Below, piece by piece: positions 9,139-17,637 of a stretch of DNA of 42,292 nt (the first letter of the stretch is position 1; each line of letters starts with the position of its first letter). Source of the DNA: Flavobacteriaceae bacterium (GTDB lineage: Bacteria; Bacteroidota; Bacteroidia; Flavobacteriales; Flavobacteriaceae). The notes beneath the pieces are model-generated. The model worked only from the letters and a program-made list of their open reading frames with translations, was not told the DNA's origin and made no database searches. The position numbers were made by a program, and so were the translations under genes. Location of the stretch: positions 1 through 42,292 of the forward strand of contig JAKIUU010000020.1 in assembly GCA_021647405.1 (NCBI GenBank), in the 5' to 3' direction.

Positions 9139-9252
9139 TTATTTGATTTTGAAGAGGTCTCTCTCAAGACTTCGACGCCGCTCAGTCTGACAAAAATTTA
9201 ATTGTTCAACACTTCCACACTACCTTAAACATTTGACTTTTCTTCGTTCAGC
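9139..9252. other. Intergenic REP-like remnant next to atpG
   Basis: The segment around 9165-9192 reads CAAGACTTCGACGCCGCTCA followed by GTCTGACA. This is GC-richer than its surroundings and resembles short dispersed palindromic remnants common between flavobacterial genes. No coding potential is seen. Confidence 0.35.
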
Positions 9253-10110
9253 CTAATTGTTTAAAGCTTCGGCACCACCAACTATCTCCAATATTTCGTT
9301 GGTAATAGCCGCTTGACGGGCTTTGTTGTAGGTTAAAAGCAACCCATCTCTTAACTCAGTAGCATTGTCAGTTGCTTTATGCATGGCTGTCATACGGGCG
9401 CCGTGTTCTGAAGCAAAAGAATCTCTAACGGCTTTATACAATTGCATTTTTAATGATTTTGGCATTAAACGCGTAACAATAGCCGATTGATTGGGCTCAA
9501 AGATATAATTTAAACTGCTGCTATTTTCAGACGCTGTAGGTACTAGTGGTAAAAATTGCTCTACCTGTATCAATTGTGTGGCTGCATTTTTAAATTGGTT
9601 GTAAACAAGCTCAACTTTATCATAAGTACCATCGACAAAAAGTTGCATAAGCTCTTCGGCAATAATACTGGCATTGTTAAAAGTTAAATCGTCATACAAC
9701 GCGTTATGATTGCCTATAATATTAAATTGCTTAGATAGAATATCGTTTCCTTTTTTACCGATAGTGTATAAATCAACTTTTTTATCGGTGTATTTGGTTT
9801 TAGAAATACGAATGGTCTCTTTAATAATATTTGAATTAAATCCACCACAAAGCCCGCGATTAGAAGTAATTGAAACTATTAGCACATTGTTAACTTCACG
9901 TTGTTCACTGTAAGGGCTGTCAATATTTTCTGTATTGGCACTTAAATTCTGCAATAATTCTGTCAATTTATTGGCGTAAGGGCGCATGGCAATAATAGCG
10001 TCTTGCGCTTTTTTTAACTTAGCAGCAGATACCATTTTCATGGCGCTGGTAATCTGCATAGTAGAACCTATAGAAGCTATTCTGTTACGTATTTCTTTTA
10101 AGTTTGCCAT
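9253..10110 (-). CDS. atpG: F-type ATP synthase gamma subunit
   Basis: The 285-residue product begins ANLKEIRNRIASIGSTMQIT and SAMKMVSAAKLKKAQ. It ends with the conserved helix NKARQAAITNEILEIVGGAE. Gamma is the central shaft of F1: its N- and C-terminal helices turn inside the alpha3-beta3 ring and couple rotation to catalysis. The length is normal for the family. It is the last gene of the operon, 38 bp after atpA, and is followed by a terminator. The usual downstream atpD and atpC are absent here. Confidence 0.97.
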   Translation of the reverse strand: MANLKEIRNRIASIGSTMQITSAMKMVSAAKLKKAQDAIIAMRPYANKLTELLQNLSANTENIDSPYSEQREVNNVLIVSITSNRGLCGGFNSNIIKETIRISKTKYTDKKVDLYTIGKKGNDILSKQFNIIGNHNALYDDLTFNNASIIAEELMQLFVDGTYDKVELVYNQFKNAATQLIQVEQFLPLVPTASENSSSLNYIFEPNQSAIVTRLMPKSLKMQLYKAVRDSFASEHGARMTAMHKATDNATELRDGLLLTYNKARQAAITNEILEIVGGAEALNN

Positions 10111-10148
10111 TATTTTTAATTATGAATTTAGAATTCAGAATTTTAAAA

Positions 10149-11723
10149 TTAATATTTAGAAGATAAATCTGCAGCTACTTTTTCTACAGTTTTAATAGCT
10201 TCGTCAGTTAATTTACCTGCTTTAAATGAAGCGAGAACATCTGGGTGTTTTGTGTTTAAAAATACCAAGAAATCACTTTCAAATTCTTTAATTTTTTCTA
10301 CAGGTACTTTTCTTAATAAGTCTTTAGAACCGGCATAGATAATAGCTACTTGATCTTCTACTTTGTAAGGATCGTTTTGCGCTTGTTTTAAAATCTCAAC
10401 ATTGCGTTTCCCTTTTTCAATAACATTCATAGTGGCCGCATCTAAATCTGAACCAAACTTAGCGAAAGCTTCGAGTTCTCTATATTGTGCTTGATCCAAT
10501 TTTAAAGTACCAGCCACTTTTTTCATCGATTTAATCTGGGCATTACCACCCACACGCGATACAGAAATACCTACGTTAATAGCAGGCCTTACCCCCGAGT
10601 TAAATAAATCGCCATCTAAAAATATTTGACCATCAGTAATAGAAATTACATTGGTAGGAATATAAGCAGATACATCACCAGCTTGTGTTTCAATAATAGG
10701 TAAAGCTGTTAAAGAACCGCCTCCTTTTACTTTATTTTTAAGCGCGTCTGGCACATCATTCATTTTTTTTGCAATGGTATTATCACCAATTACTTTTGCA
10801 GCACGTTCTAATAAACGAGAGTGTAAGTAAAACACATCACCCGGATAGGCTTCACGTCCTGGAGGACGTCTTAATAAAAGAGAAATTTCTCTATATGCTA
10901 CGGCTTGTTTAGATAAATCATCATAAATAATTAAAGCTGGGCGACCAGTATCTCTAAAATACTCACCAATAGAGGCACCAGAAAAAGGCGCATATACTTG
11001 CATGGCAGCAGGGTCTGATGCATTTGCAGCCACTATAGTTGTGTAAGCAAGGGCACCGCGTTCTTCTAACATTTTGGCGATGGCTGCAACAGTAGATGCT
11101 TTTTGACCGATGGCTACGTATATACAATACACGGGCTCACCAGCGTCGTAAAATTCTTTTTGATTTAAAATGGTGTCAATGGCAACAGTAGATTTACCTG
11201 TTTGGCGGTCGCCAATAATCAACTCACGTTGGCCACGGCCAATGGGAATCATGGCATCAATGGCTTTAATACCTGTTTGAAGCGGTTCGGTTACTGGTTC
11301 ACGAAAGATTACACCTGGTGCTTTACGCTCTAAAGGCATTTCAAAAGTCTCTCCTTCAATAGGGCCTTTGCCATCTATAGGTAAACCAAGTGTATCTACA
11401 ACACGCCCAATAATGCCTTCGCCAACACGTAAAGAGGCAATGCGTTCTGTTCTTTTTACAATTGAGCCTTCACGGATGTCATGAGAAGCTCCTAAAAGTA
11501 CAACACCAACATTGTCTTCTTCAAGGTTAAGAACAATAGCTTCTAAGCCACTTTCAAATTCTACCAATTCACCGTATTGCACGTTTGATAAACCATAAAC
11601 CCGGGCAATACCATCTCCTACTTGAAGAACGGTTCCAACTTCATCTAATGAAGCTTGTGCTTCAAATCCAGATAATTGTTCTTTTAAAATCGCTGAAACT
11701 TCAGCTGGTTTAACTTCTGCCAT
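10149..11723 (-). CDS. atpA: F-type ATP synthase alpha subunit
   Basis: The 524-residue protein carries the nucleotide-binding P-loop GDRQTGKST at 171-179 and the alpha signature PAINVGISVSRVGG. The beta-barrel N-terminal domain (VGDGIARVYGLSNVQYGELV) is complete. Alpha subunits form the non-catalytic half of the F1 hexamer in the cytoplasm. The gene sits between atpH (32 bp upstream) and atpG (38 bp downstream). Length and motifs are those of a standard functional subunit. Confidence 0.98.
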   Translation of the reverse strand: MAEVKPAEVSAILKEQLSGFEAQASLDEVGTVLQVGDGIARVYGLSNVQYGELVEFESGLEAIVLNLEEDNVGVVLLGASHDIREGSIVKRTERIASLRVGEGIIGRVVDTLGLPIDGKGPIEGETFEMPLERKAPGVIFREPVTEPLQTGIKAIDAMIPIGRGQRELIIGDRQTGKSTVAIDTILNQKEFYDAGEPVYCIYVAIGQKASTVAAIAKMLEERGALAYTTIVAANASDPAAMQVYAPFSGASIGEYFRDTGRPALIIYDDLSKQAVAYREISLLLRRPPGREAYPGDVFYLHSRLLERAAKVIGDNTIAKKMNDVPDALKNKVKGGGSLTALPIIETQAGDVSAYIPTNVISITDGQIFLDGDLFNSGVRPAINVGISVSRVGGNAQIKSMKKVAGTLKLDQAQYRELEAFAKFGSDLDAATMNVIEKGKRNVEILKQAQNDPYKVEDQVAIIYAGSKDLLRKVPVEKIKEFESDFLVFLNTKHPDVLASFKAGKLTDEAIKTVEKVAADLSSKY

Positions 11724-11755
11724 AATTGTTGCTTTTATCTTTTAAATATATTTTA

Positions 11756-12313
11756 TTAAAGTTTTGATATATAATGATTGTCTTCAAATTCTCTTTTTAA
11801 GAGATTGAGTTTTCCGTTAACACTGGCATCGTATTGTTTGTCGCCAACACGTAAAATAAACCCGCCAATAATACTGGGGTCTACAGTGTTTTTAATGGTG
11901 ACAGCTTTATTTGTAAGTGTTTTTAATTTGTCTAATATTTTACTTTCTAATTCTTTAGTCAGGGGTGTAGCAGTAGTCACTTTAGCTACTTCTATATCCA
12001 TATCAAAGTCGAATATAATGGCATATTCTTTAGCAACAGCCAAAAGAAGATTCAAACGTTTTTTTTCTATAAGTAAGTTTATTAAGCCTTGTGTTATACC
12101 ATTTATTTTGGTGTCAAAAACTTGGGTTAAAATATTTTTTTTAACATCAGATTTTATGACGGGATTTTGCAAGGCAATTTTTAGGTCGTTGTTAGACTCT
12201 AAAGTACTGGCAATTAAAAGCAAATCGGCATTAACTGTTTCGGCTAGATTTTTTTCTTTAGCTAGGTTTAAAACGGCTTTGGCGTATCTTAATGCGGCTC
12301 TTGTTCCTTTCAT
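11756..12313 (-). CDS. atpH: F-type ATP synthase delta subunit
   Basis: The 185-residue product matches the OSCP/delta family. The N-terminal helical domain starts KGTRAALRYAKAVLNLAKEK. The C-terminal part has the family pattern IIGGFILRVGDKQYDASVNG followed by LNLLKREF. Delta joins the top of F1 to the peripheral stalk made by subunit b. The gene starts 4 bp after atpF, so the two are probably translationally coupled, in keeping with their direct contact in the enzyme. Confidence 0.95.
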   Translation of the reverse strand: MKGTRAALRYAKAVLNLAKEKNLAETVNADLLLIASTLESNNDLKIALQNPVIKSDVKKNILTQVFDTKINGITQGLINLLIEKKRLNLLLAVAKEYAIIFDFDMDIEVAKVTTATPLTKELESKILDKLKTLTNKAVTIKNTVDPSIIGGFILRVGDKQYDASVNGKLNLLKREFEDNHYISKL

Positions 12314-12317
12314 AGTA

Positions 12318-12815
12318 TTATAAACTCAGGTCTTTTAGCATTTTTTCTATAAGAGCTGTTTGTTTTTCTTCTGACGACAATTCTTGTTGTACCACTTTTT
12401 TGGCAATACCGATTGACAATTCGGCTACCTGATTTTTCAATTCAATGATAGCGGCTTGCTTTTCGTTAGAAATACTTTCTCTGGCTTGCGCAATCATTTT
12501 AGTGGCTTGTTCTTGCGCTTCATCTTTGGCATCGGTAATCATTTTATTTTTGATATCTCTAGCGTCTTTTAAAAGCAATTCGCGTTCTGCACGGGCTTCT
12601 TTTAAAATCTGCTCGTTGGCCGATTTTAAATTGTGCATTTCTTTACGGGCTTTTTCGGCTTCGCCAAGGGCATCTTTAATACCTTCTTCACGCTCACTAA
12701 CGGCATCTAAAATTGGTTTCCAAGCAAATTTTCTTAATAATAGCAATAAGGCTATAAATAACAATGTTTGCCAAAAAAACAATCCGTAAGAAAAGTCGTT
12801 TATTAATTTTTCCAT
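12318..12815 (-). CDS. atpF: F-type ATP synthase subunit b
   Basis: The 165-residue protein has one N-terminal membrane helix (FFWQTLLFIALLLLLRKFAW). A long charged helix of heptad-like character follows (about 35-160, rich in E, K, A), the dimeric peripheral stalk. The phrase KPILDAVSEREEGIKDALGE is typical of bacterial b subunits. A 13-bp perfect hairpin lies in the 73-bp gap between the upstream atpE gene and this one, so atpF and the genes after it may be expressed at a lower level than atpE. Confidence 0.96.
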   Translation of the reverse strand: MEKLINDFSYGLFFWQTLLFIALLLLLRKFAWKPILDAVSEREEGIKDALGEAEKARKEMHNLKSANEQILKEARAERELLLKDARDIKNKMITDAKDEAQEQATKMIAQARESISNEKQAAIIELKNQVAELSIGIAKKVVQQELSSEEKQTALIEKMLKDLSL

Positions 12816-12847
12816 AATTAGAATAAAATTTGTTTTAAAAAATTAAT

Positions 12848-12878
12848 AAAAAGCTGTAACCAACCGTTACAGCTTTTT
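12848..12878 (-). terminator. Terminator-like hairpin between atpE and atpF
   Basis: Left arm 12848-12860 and right arm 12866-12878 pair over 13 bp with a 5-nt loop (core GCTGTAAC/GTTACAGC). On the minus strand the stem ends in TTTTT and runs into ATTAATT, as an intrinsic terminator does. It starts 10 bp after the atpE stop codon. It could cause partial termination or protect the atpBE mRNA from decay. Confidence 0.75.
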
Positions 12879-12888
12879 ATTTTTAAAA

Positions 12889-13080
12889 TTAAACTGCAAA
12901 TAATGCTGCAAAAGCAAGACCTTCTACAAGGGCTGCTGCAATTAGCATAGCAGTTTGAATTTTTCCAAAGGCTTCAGGTTGACGGGCAATTGCATCCATG
13001 GCTGAACCACCGATTCTACCAATACCAATACCTGCACCTATTACAATTAGGCCTGCGCCTACCATTACTGGAATCTCCAT
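12889..13080 (-). CDS. atpE: F-type ATP synthase subunit c
   Basis: The 63-residue hairpin protein has two hydrophobic helices joined by the polar loop ARQPEAFGKIQ, where F1 makes contact. The proton-carrying acid is E54 in AALVEGLAFAALFAV. It is followed by G rather than the S/T that usually goes with sodium coupling, so this is inferred to be a proton-type ring. The N-terminal glycine pattern GAGIGIGRIGG packs neighbouring subunits. The ring needs many copies per enzyme, which fits the hairpin placed directly after this gene. Confidence 0.97.
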   Translation of the reverse strand: MEIPVMVGAGLIVIGAGIGIGRIGGSAMDAIARQPEAFGKIQTAMLIAAALVEGLAFAALFAV

Positions 13081-13112
13081 AATATATATATTAATTAATT
13101 AAACATTCAATT

Positions 13113-14195
13113 TTAGTGTTCTTCGCTGTGTTCTTCGGTGGCAAAACCAAAATACAAAGCAGATAACATTGTGAAAATATAAGCTTGTAAAATGGCTACT
13201 AATAATTCTAAAATAGAAATCACAAGCGCTAGTCCAAAACTTAAAGTTCCCCCTATATAGCTTTTAAATACAAATAATAACCCTAAAATGCTATAAATAA
13301 CAATGTGTCCTGCAAAAATATTGGCATACAAACGCATCATTAAAGCAAAGGGTTTTATAAATACGCCCAACAATTCAATGGGTGCTAATATTATTTTCAT
13401 TGGAACCGGTACACCGGGCATCCAAAAAATATGTTTCCAATAATTTTTATTCGATGAAAATTGTGTTATCAGAAAGGTCAGTATGGCTAAAGCTGCTGTA
13501 ACAGCCAAATTACCTGTAATATTCATCCCAAAAGGGGTGATACCAATTAAATTAGAAAACCATATAAAAAAGAATACAGTCAATAAAAAGGGCATATACC
13601 TTTTGTATTTTTTTTCGCCAATACTTGGTATGGCTACTTCGTCTCTTATATAAATAACGAGTGGTTCGAAAAAACGCCCGACACCTGTTGGAATAGCCCC
13701 ATTTTTAGCATATGATTTGGCTAAATTGCTAAAAATTAAAAAGATTATTAATGATACTATTAAAATGCCAAATACTCCTTTTGTAATAGAAAAATCTAAA
13801 GGTTTGGCATTGGTAGGATGGAGGTGCTCATTTAATGATAAAGTACCGCTAGCATCGGTTTTGTAAATTTTATTGTGATATAATTTGTAGTAATTGCCAT
13901 TAACTTCGGCTACTTTTTTACCGTGATCGAATTTTGATGACATAAATACATGAAGGCCATTGTCTATTAAAATAACAGGTAATGAAAAGCCGTGGTACAC
14001 TCCAGTCTCTGAATCCGCATTAAAATCAAAATAATAAGAATCTTTTACGTGATGTCTGATGTCTTCTTTAATCTTTGTTTTAAGGTCTTTTTTCGCTTCC
14101 GGTTTTTGCGGGTCTGTTTCGTGTTGTGAATAGCTGTTTAGGCTTAATAAAAAGACCGAAATCAGTAAAAAGTTTCTAAGAATATTCTTTTGCAT
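13113..14195 (-). CDS. atpB: F-type ATP synthase subunit a with long periplasmic N-terminal extension
   Basis: I set the start at the ATG at 14195 (MQKNILRNFLLISVFLLSLN). This gives a proper signal peptide; the ATG at 14231 falls inside the promoter's -7 box. The 360-residue product has a cleavable-looking signal, then about 120 polar residues, and then the usual membrane helices. The proton-channel arginine is in FALMMRLYANIFAGH. E. coli subunit a has 271 residues, so the extra N-terminal domain is notable, although long a subunits are known in Bacteroidota. It is the first gene of the main atp transcript. Confidence 0.95.
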   Translation of the reverse strand: MQKNILRNFLLISVFLLSLNSYSQHETDPQKPEAKKDLKTKIKEDIRHHVKDSYYFDFNADSETGVYHGFSLPVILIDNGLHVFMSSKFDHGKKVAEVNGNYYKLYHNKIYKTDASGTLSLNEHLHPTNAKPLDFSITKGVFGILIVSLIIFLIFSNLAKSYAKNGAIPTGVGRFFEPLVIYIRDEVAIPSIGEKKYKRYMPFLLTVFFFIWFSNLIGITPFGMNITGNLAVTAALAILTFLITQFSSNKNYWKHIFWMPGVPVPMKIILAPIELLGVFIKPFALMMRLYANIFAGHIVIYSILGLLFVFKSYIGGTLSFGLALVISILELLVAILQAYIFTMLSALYFGFATEEHSEEH

Positions 14196-14228
14196 ATCAG
14201 ACAAATAATAGTGACTGTAAAATTTGTG

Positions 14229-14257
14229 CAAATGTAGGATTTTAGTTGCAGAACAAA
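14229..14257 (-). promoter_or_regulatory. Promoter of atpB-E-F-H-A-G
   Basis: On the minus strand TTTG (14257-14254), a 17-bp spacer and TACATTTG (14236-14229) match the Bacteroidota sigma factor consensus at both boxes. The -7 box ends 33 bp before the atpB ATG at 14195. This is one of the best promoter matches in the window. Confidence 0.7.
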
Positions 14258-14288
14258 AAACCTTTTTTTTATATTTTTTTAGGGTTTT

Positions 14289-14690
14289 TTAGGGCTCGGG
14301 GGTTTTGTATTCTAGAGCTTTTAAAACTTTAATAATTTTTAGTGTTTCAGCCACTAAGCAAATAAGGTAAGGGATAAAAAAAGCGGCAAATTCCGCTTTT
14401 GAAATAATGCCATCTGCCTTGTAATGTGGGTAAAAAAACACAAAAAATATAAAAAACTTTATAAAGCTTCCTCCAATAAAAATAAACCCTATTTGATATT
14501 TAAGTACTTCTTTAAAATTATAGATAAAAAGGTAGATACCAAAAGCTAAAAAATAGTTTAGAACATAGGCTTGCACAAGGTAATGTGCAAAAAGGGGTAG
14601 CGCAAATGTATTCAGTAGAAACAGATGGGCTATAAAGACCCCAATAAGTATAACGGCTAATTTTAGACCAAAAATTAAAATATTTTTCAT
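14289..14690 (-). CDS. Small four-helix membrane protein of the atp locus (DUF6168-like)
   Basis: The 133-residue product has four hydrophobic segments with short loops (starts MKNILIFGLKLAVILIGVFI). It ends in a charged tail, KVLKALEYKTPEP. I recall a family of this size and place beside flavobacterial atp genes (DUF6168), but the match is from memory. Its ATG lies one base after the AtpZ stop, so the two are translated from one message. By position it could be an assembly or ion-supply factor like AtpI, although nothing in the sequence proves that. The atpB promoter lies between it and atpB. Confidence 0.6.
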   Translation of the reverse strand: MKNILIFGLKLAVILIGVFIAHLFLLNTFALPLFAHYLVQAYVLNYFLAFGIYLFIYNFKEVLKYQIGFIFIGGSFIKFFIFFVFFYPHYKADGIISKAEFAAFFIPYLICLVAETLKIIKVLKALEYKTPEP

Positions 14691-14691
14691 G

Positions 14692-14910
14692 TTATTTTTT
14701 ATTCAGGCGGTTTAGCTGCTTTATTATGAGATATAACGATAAAATCATTCCAATAATAATAAAGCTAAGTGTGATATAATTCTTATCCAGTCTGTAATGG
14801 GTGTCGAGCTTTTTACCAAAATAGGCCGCTGCATAAAAGGTTATGCCCATCTGAAAAGCCAATCCAGTAAATTGCAGATAATTTCTAAGCTGTTTTTTCG
14901 GTTTGGACAT
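14692..14910 (-). CDS. AtpZ/AtpI family protein
   Basis: The 72-residue protein has two membrane helices (LQFTGLAFQMGITFYAAAYF and ITLSFIIIGMILSLYLIIKQ). Between them lies the family's polar stretch GKKLDTHYRLDKN. Short proteins of this type (ATPase gene 1 family) precede atpB in many operons and aid c-ring assembly or cation supply. It lies 102 bp after porW and 1 bp before the next membrane protein gene. No separate promoter is evident, so it may be read from the porW promoter. Confidence 0.8.
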   Translation of the reverse strand: MSKPKKQLRNYLQFTGLAFQMGITFYAAAYFGKKLDTHYRLDKNYITLSFIIIGMILSLYLIIKQLNRLNKK

Positions 14911-15012
14911 CTTTATGGGGTATTTAATATGCTCCTTTTTATAATATTATACCGGTATTTTGAAAAGGTATGGCTGTTGCATTTTTTATACAGAAGGCAT
15001 AATTTACAGTAT

Positions 15013-17550
15013 TTATTTTATACTCTTTAAATATACATCGAGATTTTTATGCTGTTGTACTTTGTTGTAAATAGGTTGCGAAATTACAAAAAATTCGTTT
15101 GGCAGTGTGTTTTTATATTTCTTATGTAAAAATTTTACAAAATCTTCTGAGCTGTAACGACTTGAAAATCCTTTTATTAAAAATAATTTGGTGGTTCTGT
15201 CGTACTGTTTTTTTACCATTGAGAGTTGCGAAAATTCTTCTTCGTAGATAATGGTTCTCAGGCTGTTTTCGAGTTTGCTAACATCGGCATTTTTTTTAAT
15301 TCGGAAGGCCAAATACCATCCTTTGTCTTTGGGTGTTGTAAAATTATCGGCTTCGGCTAAATCCTTTTTTATAAGATTTCGGGTTTTTTTAGCCTTTTTA
15401 CCCTCAACAGTATTAGGATATTCTAAGGCTATTACCTTTATTAATGAATCAAACTTTTTAAGGCCATCTAATTTTATAATGGTATAGGCTTGTAAAAGTT
15501 TTAATTTAGGGATTATTGGTAAGCCTTGGTATGTTTTTAAAGCAATTGTAATTAAACTATCTGCCACTATTAAACTATCGGACTTGTACTTATTGTAAAG
15601 CGATTTGTATTTGGTTTCGGGCGCATTTTTATCCGTAAAAGAGAGCGCACTATTGGGATTGTTTATTATTTGTGCATAATGCGATTTCGGATAATTTTCT
15701 GTAATAAATGCTTTTTCGTCAGCTGCTTTAATACTGTCTGTAAGACTGTAAATTTTGTACAAATGATAATGCACAGGAATTATTAAATTTTTATTGGGTT
15801 CAAAAGTTAAAAGTGTTTCTAGTCTTTCTGAGGCCAATGTATAATCTTTAAATTGCTCTTTATAAATGAGTCCCAATTGGTAGTAGGCATCATTGCGCTG
15901 TTTGGCAATGCTGTCTACTTGTTTTGCTGATTTGGGCAATCTGTTTAAATAATAATCAAGATTATATTTTAGCGTAGTTACAGTGGCGACACTGTCTTTT
16001 TTTTCTGTTTTTGTAGTAACATTGAAATCCGATTGGTCTGAATAGCGCCAGTTGTCTGACAATTTTCTGTTTCCCCAAAGTTTAAAAAATTCTTGTTTCC
16101 CAAATCCTGTTAATTGGCTGTTGTAAAAATAGAATGATCCGCCAGAAGTTTTACTACTTGTAATGGCATTTTGTTGGTCTAGAATTTGTTGTTGTATTTT
16201 TAATTGTTCTTGGGCAATGGAATCTTTTTCGCGCTTTTTTAAATAGTCAATATGGGTGTTAAATAATGTGATTTGCGCAGCACTATCAAGCGCCGAAACT
16301 CTTAAAATGCTGTCATTTGTATTTGCAATGGCGTTGTAATAAATAACATCGTCTAATTTTTTACGTTGGCGTATAATTTGTCTAATTTTTCGTACAGTTT
16401 TGTCTTTGGCAGTGTTTATAACACTGTCGTAATAAGCACCAGAGGTAACGTATTTTTTATTGATAAAATTAATAATACCCAACTGCTCATAATTTAGCAA
16501 TTTTTGATAGGCATTTGTTTTAGGTGCTTTGAGCGATAAATTAAAATACCCAGTAGCCTTGTCTAAATTCGTATTTTTAGTTTCAACAATGCCCATCTGG
16601 TAATAGATGGCATCTAGGTAGGGTTTGTTGTCGTAGTTTTCTGCCAGTTTTTGGAGTGTTTCTAATAAAATATCGGCATTTGTGGTGTCAGAAGCTTGGT
16701 AGTTTTTGGCTATTTCTATTTGCGCCTGAATTCTAAATTTATAAGGGGCTTTTTTTAAATTCATCAATTTGTTAAAGACTGTATTTGACGAATCTAAAAA
16801 TTGTTGTTCTCTATAAATCTGTCCTAACACAAATAAATTTCGGGCATTTTGAATAGGGTTTAAAGCAATTTCTGTAGCCAATTTTAGATGCTTTACAACT
16901 TGCTCAACACTGTCTATTTGGTTAAAAGCCATTGCGATAACGGTATGTGCATCCGCAACAATATTTTGAGGTAAATCGTTATAACGAATCATTTTATTTA
17001 AACCATCAATAGCGTAAATTTCGTTTTGCAAGCGCACCTGTGTTTTGCCTTGCCAAATACGGGTTTCAAAAATTAAATTGGCTTTGCTATTTTCTTTAAT
17101 GGTGTGGTTAAAAGCATCTAATGCAGGTACAAAGCGCTGTGTATAATAGCGCGTTTTTCCCAATAATAAATAGGCGTCATCAATTTGTGGGTTGTGTTCA
17201 ACACCTCTTATATTTATGCTGTGCGTTTGTACTGCTTTTACAGCTTTTTCTTCGGCCAGTTCAAAATATTTGAATTTTTTGGTAGCATTTAAATTAAAAC
17301 GCGGGCGTAAAGTTTCTTCTTTAATAAGAAGAGGTTCTATGGGGATGCGTTCGTAAAAATTATCATTATAAGTTTCTTCAATTTCTTTTAATCCTTTTTC
17401 TAAGGCGATGTTGCCATTGTAAAGCACATTAAATTTGGTGCTTAGGGCATTTATATTGCGACTCACAAAAGTATTTTTTGTAGGGCTACACGATAGCGCC
17501 AAAGAAAAAACTATTGCCAGTGTTATGCTATAAATAAAATATTTTTTCAA
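15013..17550 (-). CDS. porW: Type IX secretion system lipoprotein PorW/SprE
   Basis: The 845-residue protein has a lipoprotein signal with lipobox Cys at residue 21 (LALSCSPTKN). The phrase NALSTKFNVLYNGNIALEKG and the NDNFYERIPIEPL that follows are diagnostic of the PorW/SprE family. The rest is largely TPR-like helical repeats, with a lower-complexity charged middle at about 395-450. PorW is an essential periplasmic part of T9SS, and SprE was found by loss of gliding in F. johnsoniae. Gliding cargo elsewhere in the window fits. The gene directly precedes the atp genes on the same strand. Confidence 0.88.
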   Translation of the reverse strand: MKKYFIYSITLAIVFSLALSCSPTKNTFVSRNINALSTKFNVLYNGNIALEKGLKEIEETYNDNFYERIPIEPLLIKEETLRPRFNLNATKKFKYFELAEEKAVKAVQTHSINIRGVEHNPQIDDAYLLLGKTRYYTQRFVPALDAFNHTIKENSKANLIFETRIWQGKTQVRLQNEIYAIDGLNKMIRYNDLPQNIVADAHTVIAMAFNQIDSVEQVVKHLKLATEIALNPIQNARNLFVLGQIYREQQFLDSSNTVFNKLMNLKKAPYKFRIQAQIEIAKNYQASDTTNADILLETLQKLAENYDNKPYLDAIYYQMGIVETKNTNLDKATGYFNLSLKAPKTNAYQKLLNYEQLGIINFINKKYVTSGAYYDSVINTAKDKTVRKIRQIIRQRKKLDDVIYYNAIANTNDSILRVSALDSAAQITLFNTHIDYLKKREKDSIAQEQLKIQQQILDQQNAITSSKTSGGSFYFYNSQLTGFGKQEFFKLWGNRKLSDNWRYSDQSDFNVTTKTEKKDSVATVTTLKYNLDYYLNRLPKSAKQVDSIAKQRNDAYYQLGLIYKEQFKDYTLASERLETLLTFEPNKNLIIPVHYHLYKIYSLTDSIKAADEKAFITENYPKSHYAQIINNPNSALSFTDKNAPETKYKSLYNKYKSDSLIVADSLITIALKTYQGLPIIPKLKLLQAYTIIKLDGLKKFDSLIKVIALEYPNTVEGKKAKKTRNLIKKDLAEADNFTTPKDKGWYLAFRIKKNADVSKLENSLRTIIYEEEFSQLSMVKKQYDRTTKLFLIKGFSSRYSSEDFVKFLHKKYKNTLPNEFFVISQPIYNKVQQHKNLDVYLKSIK

Positions 17551-17619
17551 AAATGAAGCGATTTAGCTTTAAGATTAACTATTTACTCGCGTAAATATTG
17601 CTTTTGATTATTAAAAAGA

Positions 17620-17627
17620 CAAATATA
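17620..17627 (-). promoter_or_regulatory. Candidate -7 box for porW
   Basis: TATATTTG on the minus strand matches TAnnTTTG and lies about 70 bp before the porW ATG. No clear -33 TTTG is seen, as the expected position falls at the end of the upstream gene. Confidence 0.45.
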
Positions 17628-17637
17628 ATAAAAGATA

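Noticed and set aside
9078..9167. N-terminal extension of the hydroxyacid dehydrogenase to 9167
   Set aside because: It would be translated through the atp terminator hairpin, and the fold starts at MKILLLDTNH.
11778..12323. 181-codon open frame on the plus strand
   Set aside because: It mirrors atpH, which has clear family motifs and operon context; the frame has none.
12445..12789. 114-codon plus-strand frame rich in Ser, Ala and Leu
   Set aside because: It is the antisense shadow of the Lys/Glu/Ala-rich stalk of atpF.
14196..14231. Upstream ATG at 14231 as the start of atpB
   Set aside because: It lies within the -7 promoter box and would place 12 polar residues before a good signal peptide.
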